DNA of 64,000 nt from Alkalihalophilus pseudofirmus OF4 (GTDB taxonomy: Bacteria; Bacillota; Bacilli; Bacillales; Bacillaceae_D). The DNA lies in assembly GCF_000005825.2 (NCBI RefSeq), contig NC_013791.2, positions 3,348,001 through 3,412,000 of the forward strand. Reading direction: 5' to 3'. Shown piece by piece: positions 34,634-43,237 of the stretch. A model generated the notes under the pieces. That model was not told where the DNA came from. It was given only the letters and a program-made list of their open reading frames with translations, and searched no databases. Within the stretch, counting starts at the first letter, position 1. The number at the start of each line of letters is the position of its first letter. Position numbers and translations under genes: made by a program.

Positions 34634-35380
34634 TTAGTAGCCATCACAAAGAGCCATCCGAAACATTGCATGTATACTAGATAAATACTCAGTAAGACTT
34701 TTCAAATCCGCTGCTAGCTTATTTAATGGCATTTCTTTTACACTTTTATGTGCTTCAATTGGTTCCCCAGACTCTGGATTTACCACTACAAAAAATGTGG
34801 ATGGTTTCTCCATGGGGATATGTTCTTCAAGGTCTTGTACTTCAACCTTTTTGTTATAATGTTTTTCTGACTCCCTAGAGTTCTGATTTGAGTCCGAATT
34901 ACTTAAATCCGAATATCTAAAGTATGTGCTTTTATCATCATATTGCTTAATATGATCAACTATCCTTTGATTGTCAGGATTAATTATCTTTGAGAGCTTC
35001 ATTGAGGCTTGTTTATGTAAAGATTCTTCATGTTCAATAATTAATTGCTCAAAATATCTATACAATGCTGAAATGTAATGACAAGAAGTAATCTTCTTCC
35101 ATTCATTTTGCTTAACCAAAACATATGGCATATTTGAATTATAGGATACTTCACCATCTTTATAGTCTATTTTCAATTTCTTGTGAATGATAACAATTAG
35201 TGATTTTAAATAAAGTTCAATTGAATGCCGATACATGTACAGATTTGGTAATAAGCCTGTTGTTTTTCTAGAAGGGTTATTTTCCCACATGAAATTAGCT
35301 GTATCATGAAAGTTTGATGCTGATACTCCAAAACCAAAATCTAAATGAGTGCTTGGATCAGTAAATTTATAATTCAACAA
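34634..35380 (-). CDS. Accessory protein of unknown function, possibly HEPN-like
   Basis: 248 residues, soluble, no signal peptide. The N-terminal half has a helix MYRHSIELYLKSLIVIIHKK that resembles the helical core of HEPN-type proteins (an R-H-x-E-L-Y-L pattern). YFRYSDLSNSD occurs near 150; the C-terminus is again helical. There is no catalytic RX4-6H motif I can assert. Codons are more A/T-rich than in neighbouring flagellar genes, and it sits beside a RadC-like remnant, both suggesting acquired DNA between motility genes. Its own terminator follows. Function unknown; a defence role is only a guess. Confidence 0.55.
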   Translation of the reverse strand: MLNYKFTDPSTHLDFGFGVSASNFHDTANFMWENNPSRKTTGLLPNLYMYRHSIELYLKSLIVIIHKKLKIDYKDGEVSYNSNMPYVLVKQNEWKKITSCHYISALYRYFEQLIIEHEESLHKQASMKLSKIINPDNQRIVDHIKQYDDKSTYFRYSDLSNSDSNQNSRESEKHYNKKVEVQDLEEHIPMEKPSTFFVVVNPESGEPIEAHKSVKEMPLNKLAADLKSLTEYLSSIHAMFRMALCDGY

Positions 35381-35400
35381 ATCATTCCCCCTTACTATAC

Positions 35401-35428
35401 AAAAGAGACCCTAGAAATCTAGAGCCTC
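35401..35428 (-). terminator. Terminator of hag
   Basis: GAGGCTCTAGA and TCTAGGGTCTC form an imperfect hairpin, followed by TTTTG on the minus strand. Confidence 0.7.
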
Positions 35429-35448
35429 CCATAAATTGAATATTAAAA

Positions 35449-36591
35449 TTATCCAAGTAACTGTAAAACAGCTTGTGGAGCTTGGTTCGCTTGTGCAAGC
35501 ATTGCTTGAGAAGCTTGAGAAAGAATGTTATTCTTCGTCATTTCCATTACTTCACGAGCCATGTCTACGTCTCGGATACGTGATTCTGCAGCTTGTAGGT
35601 TCTCAGAAGAGTTGTTTAAGTTAGAGATTGTGTGCTCTAAACGGTTTTGAACCGCACCCAGTTTAGACCTCTCTGCAGAAACCGTTTCAATTGCACTGTT
35701 AATAGTTGTAATAGCACTTGATGCTGCAGCTTGAGAAGATGAAATATCAATTCCTTTTGATGTATCAATAGTAGCGGCACCTACAGTAATATCAGTTACT
35801 ACTGCTGCGTCTGCAGTTAGGTCAACATCTTTTTCTAATACTGAGATTTCACCGATACCCTTTAAAGCATCAATAACATCTTGTTTAGAAGCAGTTGCAC
35901 TATTGTCAGCAGCTTGAGCTAATGTAACAGTAATTGTAGTTCCATCTTCACTCATTACAGCTGTTGTTTCACTAATTTCAGCACCTCCACCAAGTGCCGC
36001 AAACTCAATTGTTATTTCTGTTTCAGTATTATTTTTTACGGATGCATAATCTCCAACATCAACTGCAGATGCTGTAGCTTCATTAACTCCCAATGCTTTT
36101 GAAGTCATATTATCAATACTTAATGTAATATCTTGTCCTGCATTTGCACCAATATGAAACTTACCTGAAAAACCATTTTCACCCATTAAGTTCTTAGTAT
36201 TAAACTCAGTATTATCTGCAATACGTGTGATTTCTTGAGCTAACTGATCAACTTCTTTTTGTAATTCTTCACGGTCTTTATCGTTATTCGTATCGTTTGA
36301 AGATTGAACTGCTAATTCACGCATACGTTGAAGAATTGAGTGTGTTTCTTGTAAAGCTCCTTCAGCTGTTTGAATTAAAGAGATACCATCTTGAGAGTTA
36401 CGAGAAGCTTGATCTAAACCTCTGATCTGTCCACGCATTTTCTCAGAGATTGCAAGTCCGGCTGCATCATCACCTGCACGGTTAATACGAAGACCAGATG
36501 CTAATTTCTCCATTGCATTTTGTCCGTTTTGTTGGTTTACACCCATCTGACGGTACGTATTCAACGCTGGGATATTATTGTTAATAATCAT
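35449..36591 (-). CDS. hag: Flagellin
   Basis: A 380-residue filament protein. Conserved D0/D1 regions at the N-terminus (IINNNIPALNTYRQMG, ASGLRINRAGDDAAGLAISE) and C-terminus (RIRDVDMAREVMEMTKNNIL, ending QAPQAVLQLLG) flank a variable, surface-exposed Thr/Ala-rich middle (about 165-295). Start is ATG 36591 after AAGGAGG. The leader carries a SigD promoter and a CsrA-type hairpin, so translation should be held down by CsrA until FliW is free. Slightly longer than B. subtilis Hag because of the middle region. Confidence 0.96.
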   Translation of the reverse strand: MIINNNIPALNTYRQMGVNQQNGQNAMEKLASGLRINRAGDDAAGLAISEKMRGQIRGLDQASRNSQDGISLIQTAEGALQETHSILQRMRELAVQSSNDTNNDKDREELQKEVDQLAQEITRIADNTEFNTKNLMGENGFSGKFHIGANAGQDITLSIDNMTSKALGVNEATASAVDVGDYASVKNNTETEITIEFAALGGGAEISETTAVMSEDGTTITVTLAQAADNSATASKQDVIDALKGIGEISVLEKDVDLTADAAVVTDITVGAATIDTSKGIDISSSQAAASSAITTINSAIETVSAERSKLGAVQNRLEHTISNLNNSSENLQAAESRIRDVDMAREVMEMTKNNILSQASQAMLAQANQAPQAVLQLLG

Positions 36592-36596
36592 GTAAA

Positions 36597-36634
36597 ATTC
36601 CTCCTTGAATTTGAGTCCGCCCACGTCCTTGTGG
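36597..36634 (-). promoter_or_regulatory. CsrA-binding leader of hag
   Basis: The minus strand has CCACAAGGACGTGG (36621-36634): CCAC/GTGG pair and expose AAGGAC, near the CsrA consensus ACARGGAUGU. A second GGA is in the Shine-Dalgarno AAGGAGG just downstream. Two such sites, one on the ribosome site, is the known arrangement in B. subtilis hag. Confidence 0.75.
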
Positions 36635-36705
36635 TTGGATAGTGATATTTGAGCCGTAGGACTTTGTTATCGGCCGCTAACTAGGTCCTCGTGCTTACAC
36701 TCTTT

Positions 36706-36732
36706 ATATCGGTATGAGAGGTAAAGTGTTTA
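36706..36732 (-). promoter_or_regulatory. SigD promoter of hag
   Basis: TAAA (36729-36732), 15 nt, ACCGATAT (36706-36713) on the minus strand: perfect -35, 7/8 -10. The leader to the ATG is about 110 nt. Confidence 0.88.
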
Positions 36733-36769
36733 GTGTTTTTTTACTTTTATTTGTGACTTTTCTTCTAAC

Positions 36770-36798
36770 AAAAAAACACCTGATCCTTCGATCAAGTG
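36770..36798 (-). terminator. Terminator of the LuxR-type regulator gene
   Basis: CACTTGATC and GATCAGGTG pair around GAAG (one G-U), then seven T on the minus strand. Confidence 0.9.
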
Positions 36799-36805
36799 CT
36801 TTCCT

Positions 36806-37426
36806 CTACCTTCTATTCTTCTTCACAAAATGCGTGATAATCTCTACCTTCGACCTTACATTGAGCTTCCTCTTAATTTTCACGATGTTGTTATTAATCG
36901 TGTGGACAGAGTTATACGTTTGCTCTGCAATTTGCTCTGCCGTTTTGCCTTGAAGTAAGTAATAAATGATATCTTTTTCGGTTTGATTAAATTCAGAGTG
37001 CGAGTCGAGGCTGATCGTTAAGTCTTCCGTTCGCTTTGGCTTGTTATTGCGGTAGACCATAGCTAGTATACCCTTTTGAAACGGCAGATCTAGGCATGGA
37101 TAATGCTTGATGGCTTGATCCATTGATTTGATGAGGCAGCTGCTTTCTTTAGCGATAATGCTTGCTTGCCCATACGACAATATTTCTTTTGCGAGATCTT
37201 GCTCTTCTTCGCTGATAACCCATATGTATTTTTTCTGCTGACTGCTATACTTCTTCGTTTTCTTTTGTAGAAGTTCTAAACAAGTGCGGACGTCTTCAGG
37301 ATTATGTATCACTCGAAAGGTTAGTTCGTTTTGTTGGTATTCATTTAGACCTTCTATGATTTTTGTTTGCAAGGAAGCATCAGTCGTTATAAAGGTGATG
37401 GACTCTTTCTGTGTTGTTGTATGCAT
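36806..37426 (-). CDS. LuxR/NarL-type DNA-binding regulator with a non-canonical N-terminal domain
   Basis: 206 residues. The C-terminal 65 are a LuxR-type helix-turn-helix (SEFNQTEKDIIYYLLQGKTAEQIAEQ, VHTINNNIVKIKRKLNV). The N-terminal 130 resemble a receiver fold in size, but I see no conserved phospho-Asp/Lys set, so control by phosphorylation is doubtful. It sits between csrA and hag, where B. subtilis has no gene, and is separately terminated on both sides. Its leader carries a hairpin almost identical to the hag CsrA site. Likely a motility or post-exponential regulator; the targets are unknown. Confidence 0.72.
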   Translation of the reverse strand: MHTTTQKESITFITTDASLQTKIIEGLNEYQQNELTFRVIHNPEDVRTCLELLQKKTKKYSSQQKKYIWVISEEEQDLAKEILSYGQASIIAKESSCLIKSMDQAIKHYPCLDLPFQKGILAMVYRNNKPKRTEDLTISLDSHSEFNQTEKDIIYYLLQGKTAEQIAEQTYNSVHTINNNIVKIKRKLNVRSKVEIITHFVKKNRR

Positions 37427-37478
37427 GTAAATCCTCCCTCATTTACTGACTTACTCTATTCATTCGACAAATTTAATC

Positions 37479-37490
37479 GACATCCTTGTC
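37479..37490 (-). promoter_or_regulatory. CsrA-type hairpin in the leader of the LuxR-type gene
   Basis: The minus strand reads GACAAGGATGTC: GAC/GTC close a loop AAGGAT, and ACAAGGATGT matches the CsrA core ACARGGAUGU exactly. It lies 53 nt before the ATG; GGAGGA at the ribosome site offers a second GGA. This mirrors the hag leader. Confidence 0.6.
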
Positions 37491-37572
37491 AAAATTTCGT
37501 ATTACAAAGAATATATCATAAAAGATCCTTTTAGACTATTAGTTTTTACCTAAAATTCTGCTAAATACGACA

Positions 37573-37614
37573 AAAAAGAACAAATCTCACCAGTATGTGA
37601 GATTTGTTCTTTTT
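37573..37614 (-). terminator. Terminator of the flagellar operon after csrA
   Basis: AAAAAGAACAAATCTCAC and its full complement form an 18-bp stem (AGTAT-type loop) reaching into the csrA stop codon, followed by T on the minus strand. It separates csrA from the LuxR-type gene. Confidence 0.92.
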
Positions 37615-37843
37615 AGGTTTGATCTCGCTTGATATATCCTCTCAGCCCTTCTAAAGATACTTTTCTTGCTGCTTCATGGTTTTCCTTTTGAATATCTAAG
37701 TACACTTCTTTACGATGAATTTCAATATTTCGCGGGGCATCAATTCCAAGCTTAATTTGATCTCCGTCAACAGCAAGGATCTTAACTTCAATGTCATCTC
37801 CAATTTGGATCGCTTCTTTTAACTTTCGTGTCAGGACGAGCAT
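37613..37843 (-). CDS. csrA: Translational regulator CsrA
   Basis: A 76-residue RNA-binding dimer. The sequence [20 protein letters not shown] and the RNA-contact region [11 protein letters not shown] are intact. It represses hag translation and is sequestered by FliW, encoded immediately upstream with adjoining ends (fliW stop at 37844). A second CsrA-type hairpin nearby suggests another local target. Confidence 0.96.
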   Translation of the reverse strand: MLVLTRKLKEAIQIGDDIEVKILAVDGDQIKLGIDAPRNIEIHRKEVYLDIQKENHEAARKVSLEGLRGYIKRDQT

Positions 37844-38296
37844 TTACGCCTCTCCTTTCACTGGTTGCTTAAAGATTTGAGCTTTCGTGAGGTAGTCTGT
37901 GTTGCTTAATAAAAGCTGCTTTCCTTTTTGTTTGGCAGCATTAATAATAACAGGCGCTTGCAAATTAGCCGTTGTCTCTTCAAACGGTTCTTTCACTGTC
38001 AGCATTACGAATGTCGCCACTTCTTCCTCTGATTGAATATCTAGCTGCTCAATTGTTGAGTCAGGCAGCTTCACCTGATAGCCCGGTACAAATTGAAATG
38101 GGTTAATGACAATAAATGCTACCTCTTGTGTTGTCGTTGATTGCAGCACATAAAAAGGCGTTCCTTCTTCAAAAGGAAGCAGCACAAAAGACTTCTCTTC
38201 TTCAAATGCCGGAATCCCCTTTTCAAAGCGAATGAATCGGCTTTCTTCTATTTCAATCGTTCCTGTATATTTGGTTTCAATCTTCAAATCTATCAC
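37844..38296 (-). CDS. fliW: Flagellar assembly factor FliW
   Basis: A 150-residue cytoplasmic protein that binds either flagellin or CsrA, making flagellin translation follow secretion. Typical start and core ([53 protein letters not shown]). The stop abuts csrA, so the pair is coupled. A 494-bp gap with unusual structure separates it from yviE upstream, longer than in B. subtilis. Confidence 0.95.
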   Translation of the reverse strand: MIDLKIETKYTGTIEIEESRFIRFEKGIPAFEEEKSFVLLPFEEGTPFYVLQSTTTQEVAFIVINPFQFVPGYQVKLPDSTIEQLDIQSEEEVATFVMLTVKEPFEETTANLQAPVIINAAKQKGKQLLLSNTDYLTKAQIFKQPVKGEA

Positions 38297-38431
38297 ACCT
38301 TTTGTCGATTTCTTCCTTTATGATAGCATGTCTTCTAGCAATCTCGACTTTGTTTAACAAGATTCTTAAAAATAATTAAAAACTTTTAAAAACTTGAAGG
38401 AATTTACAAACTTATGTAGAAAATTACATTA

Positions 38432-38465
38432 TACCTAGGTAAATAGTCCGCTATTTACCTAGGTA
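38432..38465. repeat. Perfect 15-bp palindromic hairpin between yviE and fliW
   Basis: TACCTAGGTAAATAG and its exact complement flank TCCG, a UNCG-class tetraloop. No T-run follows on either strand, so it is not a standard terminator. It could stabilise or be processed from the fliW-csrA leader RNA, or be an operator. Confidence 0.6.
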
Positions 38466-38672
38466 CCTACCCCATACGACTGGTTGAACCGTTTGGGTAA
38501 CCAAGCGGCAGCCTGCCTCACATTCTTCAATATGCCTTCTCAAACGTTACGTATTTCCAATTTGAAAACAACTTAAAAAAGGGCTTTGCATAAAAGGTGT
38601 AGTGTGTTCAATCCTTTATTTTGGTGTGTTTAAATGGAGGTATGTAAGGTTTGGCGGAGACATCTTGCTGAG

Positions 38673-38790
38673 CGCGGGGCAAGTCGTTCGTTACAGGTGT
38701 GGAGTTCTGTTCAAAAGCAGTGCCCCGAACAGCATTGACAGACCTGGCGAGAGACTGCAATCCTCTGCAGCTCTCTTGCGAACTGTCGCC
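38673..38790. other. GC-rich, strongly structured island between yviE and fliW
   Basis: Within an AT-rich gap, this stretch can form CGGGGCA (38675-38681) with TGCCCCG (38721-38727). It can also form nested GGCGA (38746-38750)/TCGCC and GAGAG...CTGCA/TGCAG...CTCTC (38749-38775). No convincing ORF. It abuts the yviE stop. It may be a structured RNA or the remnant of an inserted element; I do not recognise it. The rest of 38297-38672 shows only the palindrome listed separately. Confidence 0.35.
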
Positions 38791-39372
38791 CTATAAGCTT
38801 GAATCAATAGCAGCTCCAATCGCTTGAAAGGAGATGCTATTTTTTTGTTTTACATACGTTTCGGTCTGCCATTTTGGCATGTGTACTTCTGGCTCACGCC
38901 GGTTCACAGAAATAGCTGCTTCGTGACGCGGAACTTGAAAACTGATTTCACTTGGTCGAAAATCAATCTTTGTTTGGTTCATCGAGCGAGGGATGTTCAC
39001 TAATTGTAGCTGCGGTTCAGGAGATTGGCTGTTTTGCTTTGCGATCCGTGCAATCGCTCCGCCGTACCCATGCTCTATTTCCATCATCTGAGTGCCTTCT
39101 TGAGTTTTCTTTGCAAGATACTCATAGACGATCGATTTTATCTTCCCGTAGTTATCATTGGCAAAACGTAATGGATTCTTTAGATTCGCATCAGCGAAGG
39201 CTTCTGTTTGATCTATCGATAACTGCGGATAGGTTGTGCTGATCTTAAGCGGCTCTCGATTCGTTTGGATGTTCAAGTCAGCTTGATGCTGCTTAAGCTG
39301 CAGTGTCCCTTTTTGTGATCTTAATCCCGTTTGGGCGGGAGTCGTTTGGATATTGAGTGATGCTAGCTGCAC
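38791..39372 (-). CDS. yviE: YviE-like (DUF6470) protein of the flagellar operon
   Basis: 193 residues, hydrophilic, no signal peptide. The start QLASLNIQTTPAQTGLRSQKG and repeated short beta-like stretches (LNIQT, QLSIDQTEAFAD) match the YviE/DUF6470 family, encoded between flgL and fliW in bacilli. Function unknown. It lies 23 bp after flgL and is probably co-transcribed from the flgM promoter. Confidence 0.8.
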   Translation of the reverse strand: MQLASLNIQTTPAQTGLRSQKGTLQLKQHQADLNIQTNREPLKISTTYPQLSIDQTEAFADANLKNPLRFANDNYGKIKSIVYEYLAKKTQEGTQMMEIEHGYGGAIARIAKQNSQSPEPQLQLVNIPRSMNQTKIDFRPSEISFQVPRHEAAISVNRREPEVHMPKWQTETYVKQKNSISFQAIGAAIDSSL

Positions 39373-39395
39373 AACCCCACCTCCTATTTATGAGA

Positions 39396-41117
39396 TTAAC
39401 GTAAGAAGTCGAGTAAAGACGGCTGGATAATTCGTGCCCCGACCGCCATCGCTGCACGGTGAACACTTTCTTGTGTAGTTAAATCAATAATTACTTGCTC
39501 CATATCCGCATCTTCATTTTCAGACATAATACGTTTGGCAATTACTTCTTGCTCTAGAACGCGGTTTTCAATCATCTCAACCCGGTTAATACGCGCTCCT
39601 AGATTGGCGCGGGCTGATAACACATCATCCATGCATTTATCTAATCGATCTAAATACCCGTTAATCTTGCTTCCGCTCGAGTGTTCCATATCATCCATCA
39701 ATAGTTCAAGCTCATCTGTTATCTCTTTAATAATCGCAAACAACTCAGCTGAAATAACATTTTGCGTATTTACATTGCTGGCAATGGTTACGCCTTTAAG
39801 AAGTTCAATTTCAATTGTTTCATTGTTTCCGGATACTGGTGACTTAGATGGAATGACGTTTACATTAAAGAAACGATTATTGTTTTGTTTATCAACTGCT
39901 TTAATCGCTGCCTCTATTTCTTCTATTGGTGCATAGATCGGTTGTTGATTTACATATTTCCCAGTAGCTTCGTCATATACAAAACGATACTCTTTATTGT
40001 TAAACATTAGCGTAGCAAAGTAGTCCTCCGCTTGATATGGCGGCTCAAGATCACTAAGCTCGATCTCAATACGAGTTTCTACAGTTTGCCCGTTTACTTC
40101 CACGGTTGCATTTTGAATTTCTTCTAGTGAATAACCATTTAATCCACTCACTTCAAATGAACCTGTTGCAGAACGGTAAGGAAGCTGGATTGGATCATGC
40201 CCCGGAATATTCACCGTTACTACATCATTTGCTGACGCCTGCAGTGTACTAGCTGGTATCGTTAGGGAAATATTCTGAGGCTCTTGAAACTTTAATTCGC
40301 CATTAGTGTCAGTAAATTGGACGGTTTCGCCATCAAGTGGTTCAATTTCAAATAACTGAACGTCCACCTCATTGTTTCCTTCGAGATAATTATGTTGCTG
40401 AGTGGTTAGTGGAACTTTATAAACACCATCTCCCACTGCTGCTAAGGTCACCTCAACAGTACCCCCGCCTTCAAATGGGCCAATTCGCAATGTTTTACCT
40501 TCTAAATCTTCTACATTTTCTAGATTAAATGTTTCTCGCAATTGGTCGGCATCAAAAGACAAACCAGTAAACGTGCTTTCAACGTCATAGGAACCAAGAT
40601 TTTGATACGGCATTGGATTTGGCGTATCGGAAACCCCTACAAATTGTGGTCGATTAAGATAGTTTGGCAGTTTCGATAAGTCGATTGGCTGCTTTGAAGT
40701 ATTCGTTCCATTAAATAAATACTTATTGTTAACTTTTGTATTTCCAATCGAAGCTAAGTGCTCGCTCAGCTGCTGGATTTCTTGAATAATATTTTTACGG
40801 TCGTTGGAATTATACGTATCGTTTGACGCTTGGACTGTCAGTTCACGAATACGCTGTAACGCCTGATTGACTTCACCTAAAGCGGAGTCCGAGCTCTCCA
40901 TAAAATTGTACATCTCCGCAAGATTACGTTTAAATTGAGTCACTTCTGTTACTTGCGTGCGGTAGCGCATTCCGTTCATGGCAACAACAGGATCCTGAGA
41001 CGCTCTCGTAAACTTTTTTCCTGTTGCTAGTCTATCTTGTATTTGGGCTAAATTCGCATAGCCAGAACTAATGTTTCTGAGCGCATTATTAGCTAACATT
41101 GATTGAGTTACACGCAT
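39396..41117 (-). CDS. flgL: Hook-filament junction protein FlgL (HAP3), unusually long
   Basis: 573 residues, against about 300 in B. subtilis. The flagellin-like N-terminus (MRVTQSMLANNALRNISSGY, QDRLATGKKFTRASQDP) and C-terminus (DVLSARANLGARINRVEMIENR, ending IQPSLLDFLR) are conserved. About 270 extra residues fill the middle (about 160-430), with beta-rich segments such as TLRIGPFEGGGTVEVTLAAV. It joins FlgK to the filament outside the cell; the insert is probably surface-exposed. It follows flgK by 15 bp. Confidence 0.92.
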   Translation of the reverse strand: MRVTQSMLANNALRNISSGYANLAQIQDRLATGKKFTRASQDPVVAMNGMRYRTQVTEVTQFKRNLAEMYNFMESSDSALGEVNQALQRIRELTVQASNDTYNSNDRKNIIQEIQQLSEHLASIGNTKVNNKYLFNGTNTSKQPIDLSKLPNYLNRPQFVGVSDTPNPMPYQNLGSYDVESTFTGLSFDADQLRETFNLENVEDLEGKTLRIGPFEGGGTVEVTLAAVGDGVYKVPLTTQQHNYLEGNNEVDVQLFEIEPLDGETVQFTDTNGELKFQEPQNISLTIPASTLQASANDVVTVNIPGHDPIQLPYRSATGSFEVSGLNGYSLEEIQNATVEVNGQTVETRIEIELSDLEPPYQAEDYFATLMFNNKEYRFVYDEATGKYVNQQPIYAPIEEIEAAIKAVDKQNNNRFFNVNVIPSKSPVSGNNETIEIELLKGVTIASNVNTQNVISAELFAIIKEITDELELLMDDMEHSSGSKINGYLDRLDKCMDDVLSARANLGARINRVEMIENRVLEQEVIAKRIMSENEDADMEQVIIDLTTQESVHRAAMAVGARIIQPSLLDFLR

Positions 41118-41132
41118 CTATCTCACACCTTC

Positions 41133-42704
41133 TTATCTGCCCACAACACCCAAGCCGTTAATAATACGATCAAGCATCTCATCGACCATCGTAATATTTC
41201 TAGCTGCCGCATTGTATGCATGTTGAAATTTAATCATATCGGTCATTTCTTCATCTAATGATACGCTGCTCACTGACTGCCTGCGTTCCTCTACCGTATT
41301 TCTCAGCATATCTGCATTTCTCATCATACGGTTTGCCTCATTTGTATGAACAGCCATATCACCAATCACGCTCTGATAGAAGCTTTGAACGCTCGTGTTC
41401 GTTCCCCCGTAATTAAGTGTTTTATCTTTCACATTGGCAAGTTCAAGCGCATTCGCACCACTCCCTACGAACGCCACACCGTCAACACCAGGCTTTGCGG
41501 CGGCAATTTTATTGCTGCTTGTCATAATATCCGCTGATAATTGTAAACGGCTTGCAGCTCCCGCTGGTTGATCAGATGTAGGAGATGCTCCGGTTCCACT
41601 ATAGGTGAAGAAGTTAAGAGACGGTCCTTTTTCTCCAGCCTCAATATCTTCAAGATTCCAGCCTGCGCGGTGGACTTTATTAAACTCTTCGACAAAGGTC
41701 GCTACCATCTGATCTAGATCATGCAGCATTTCAGGGTAGACACCTTTTTCCGCGCCTCCATCCATGTAACCAAACGATTCAATGATCGCTTTAATGCTTC
41801 CTCTAGACTCAAACTCGGCAACTGACATACTATTCCCGCCAAATGATAGATTCTCAACAAGACCTTCTCCGTTAGTTCCAGCAAAATCGATGGAGAGGTA
41901 GTTAACCGAATGATTTGCACCGTCAATCAGCGTAATTCCTAAGTCTTTTCCGTCACTGTCAACAAGTCTTACATTGTAAGCACCTTCTGCCACACTAGAA
42001 GCATTTCCGCCTGATTCAATGCGGTCTATCTTCACGTTTACATATTGCGATAACTCATCAATCAAGTTGTCTCTGCGATCGTAAAGGTCATTAGGAACAT
42101 ACCCGTGCGGCTCCACTTTAGAAATCTCTTCATTGATATTTTTTATTTGATCAAGAATCGAATTAAAGGCTTTTTCTTGAACACCTATCTCCCCTTTTAA
42201 ATCTTTCTGGATGATTGTTAGAGAGTTGGAAACATAATTAAACACTTCAGCCACAGCAACCCCGCGCTCCCGAACAACAGAACGCGCCCCCGAATCCTGC
42301 GGGTCTGTTGATAAATCTTGCAGCGCATTCCAAAAGCGGTCCATCGTACTTGCAATCCCGTCTGTGCTCGGCTCATTTAGGATGTCTTCCATTTTTTGAA
42401 GGCCAGTGTGGCGTGTGCTCCAGTAGCCTGTTTTACTTTGTTCATTTCTAAATTGAATATCAAGAAAATGCTCGCGCACACGCTGAATCGATCCCGCTTT
42501 CGTACCCGTCCCAAGATGCCCCGGCAGCATTGGACGGTTCATTCCAATACTTGGGTAAGGCTCTGCTTGCGTAAAATTAACACGCTGACGCGAGTAGCCA
42601 GGTGTGTTCGCGTTGGCAATATTATGACCGGTTGTGTGCAAAGCGTACTGCTGCGTCATCATCGCACGTCTTGCTGTTTCTAATCCATGAAAAGTTGATT
42701 TCAT
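41133..42704 (-). CDS. flgK: Hook-filament junction protein FlgK (HAP1)
   Basis: 523 residues. The N-terminus has the rod/hook motif ALHTTGHNIANANTPGYSRQRV; the C-terminus ends in the conserved MIKFQHAYNAAARNITMVDEMLDRIINGLG. It joins the hook to FlgL outside the cell and is exported with FlgN help. In operon with flgN, 18 bp upstream. Usual length. Confidence 0.95.
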   Translation of the reverse strand: MKSTFHGLETARRAMMTQQYALHTTGHNIANANTPGYSRQRVNFTQAEPYPSIGMNRPMLPGHLGTGTKAGSIQRVREHFLDIQFRNEQSKTGYWSTRHTGLQKMEDILNEPSTDGIASTMDRFWNALQDLSTDPQDSGARSVVRERGVAVAEVFNYVSNSLTIIQKDLKGEIGVQEKAFNSILDQIKNINEEISKVEPHGYVPNDLYDRRDNLIDELSQYVNVKIDRIESGGNASSVAEGAYNVRLVDSDGKDLGITLIDGANHSVNYLSIDFAGTNGEGLVENLSFGGNSMSVAEFESRGSIKAIIESFGYMDGGAEKGVYPEMLHDLDQMVATFVEEFNKVHRAGWNLEDIEAGEKGPSLNFFTYSGTGASPTSDQPAGAASRLQLSADIMTSSNKIAAAKPGVDGVAFVGSGANALELANVKDKTLNYGGTNTSVQSFYQSVIGDMAVHTNEANRMMRNADMLRNTVEERRQSVSSVSLDEEMTDMIKFQHAYNAAARNITMVDEMLDRIINGLGVVGR

Positions 42705-42722
42705 TTCTGCTCCTCCACTTAC

Positions 42723-43220
42723 TTAAGCTTTCGAATCAAAGGCAGAGCGGCTGTAAAGCTCTGTTTGATCTTGTTTGTTTGTTGGATTCTGATAGTGCAC
42801 ATCCTCTGTCTGCGGCACCATGAGGTCAAGGGAAAGGTTAACAAAACGCAAGGATTCTTCAATTAACTCTTTGTTTTGCTCGTTCTGCTCAGAAAGTCTC
42901 CTTACTTCCTTTAGCAAAGCTTTCTGCAATCTCTCGATCATGAGACGGTCTTCACCCTCCGTATAGGTGAGCAATGTTTGAACCGTCGCGTCTTCTCTGC
43001 CCTCTCCCTTATGCCTCATAAACTCTTCTGCTGTACGTACCCTTTTTGCATCTGCCGTTTGTATAGCACGAATCAGCTTAGCTTCCTCGCGAACAACCTG
43101 GCCAAGAGCATTCATGTCATTGGCTTTAATCGCACCAAGCTTCTGCACTGCTGTCTTATTCAATTCTTGATGAAGCTTTAACAGCTCCGCTAATGCTTGG
43201 ATCACCAATTGTGCTGACAT
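42723..43220 (-). CDS. flgN: FlgN-family flagellar chaperone
   Basis: About 165 residues, entirely helical (LVIQALAELLKLHQELNKTAVQKLGAIKANDMNAL), the FlgN domain. It binds and delivers FlgK and FlgL to the export apparatus. ATG 43220 follows AGGTGAG; an upstream in-frame GTG is possible. It lies between flgM and flgK, as yvyG/flgN in B. subtilis. Confidence 0.88.
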   Translation of the reverse strand: MSAQLVIQALAELLKLHQELNKTAVQKLGAIKANDMNALGQVVREEAKLIRAIQTADAKRVRTAEEFMRHKGEGREDATVQTLLTYTEGEDRLMIERLQKALLKEVRRLSEQNEQNKELIEESLRFVNLSLDLMVPQTEDVHYQNPTNKQDQTELYSRSAFDSKA

Positions 43221-43237
43221 GATACTCACCTGTCCTT

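Noticed and set aside
38602-38796. Plus-strand 64-codon ORF in the yviE-fliW gap
   Set aside because: No recognisable protein or ribosome site; the base pairing in the region suggests RNA structure instead.
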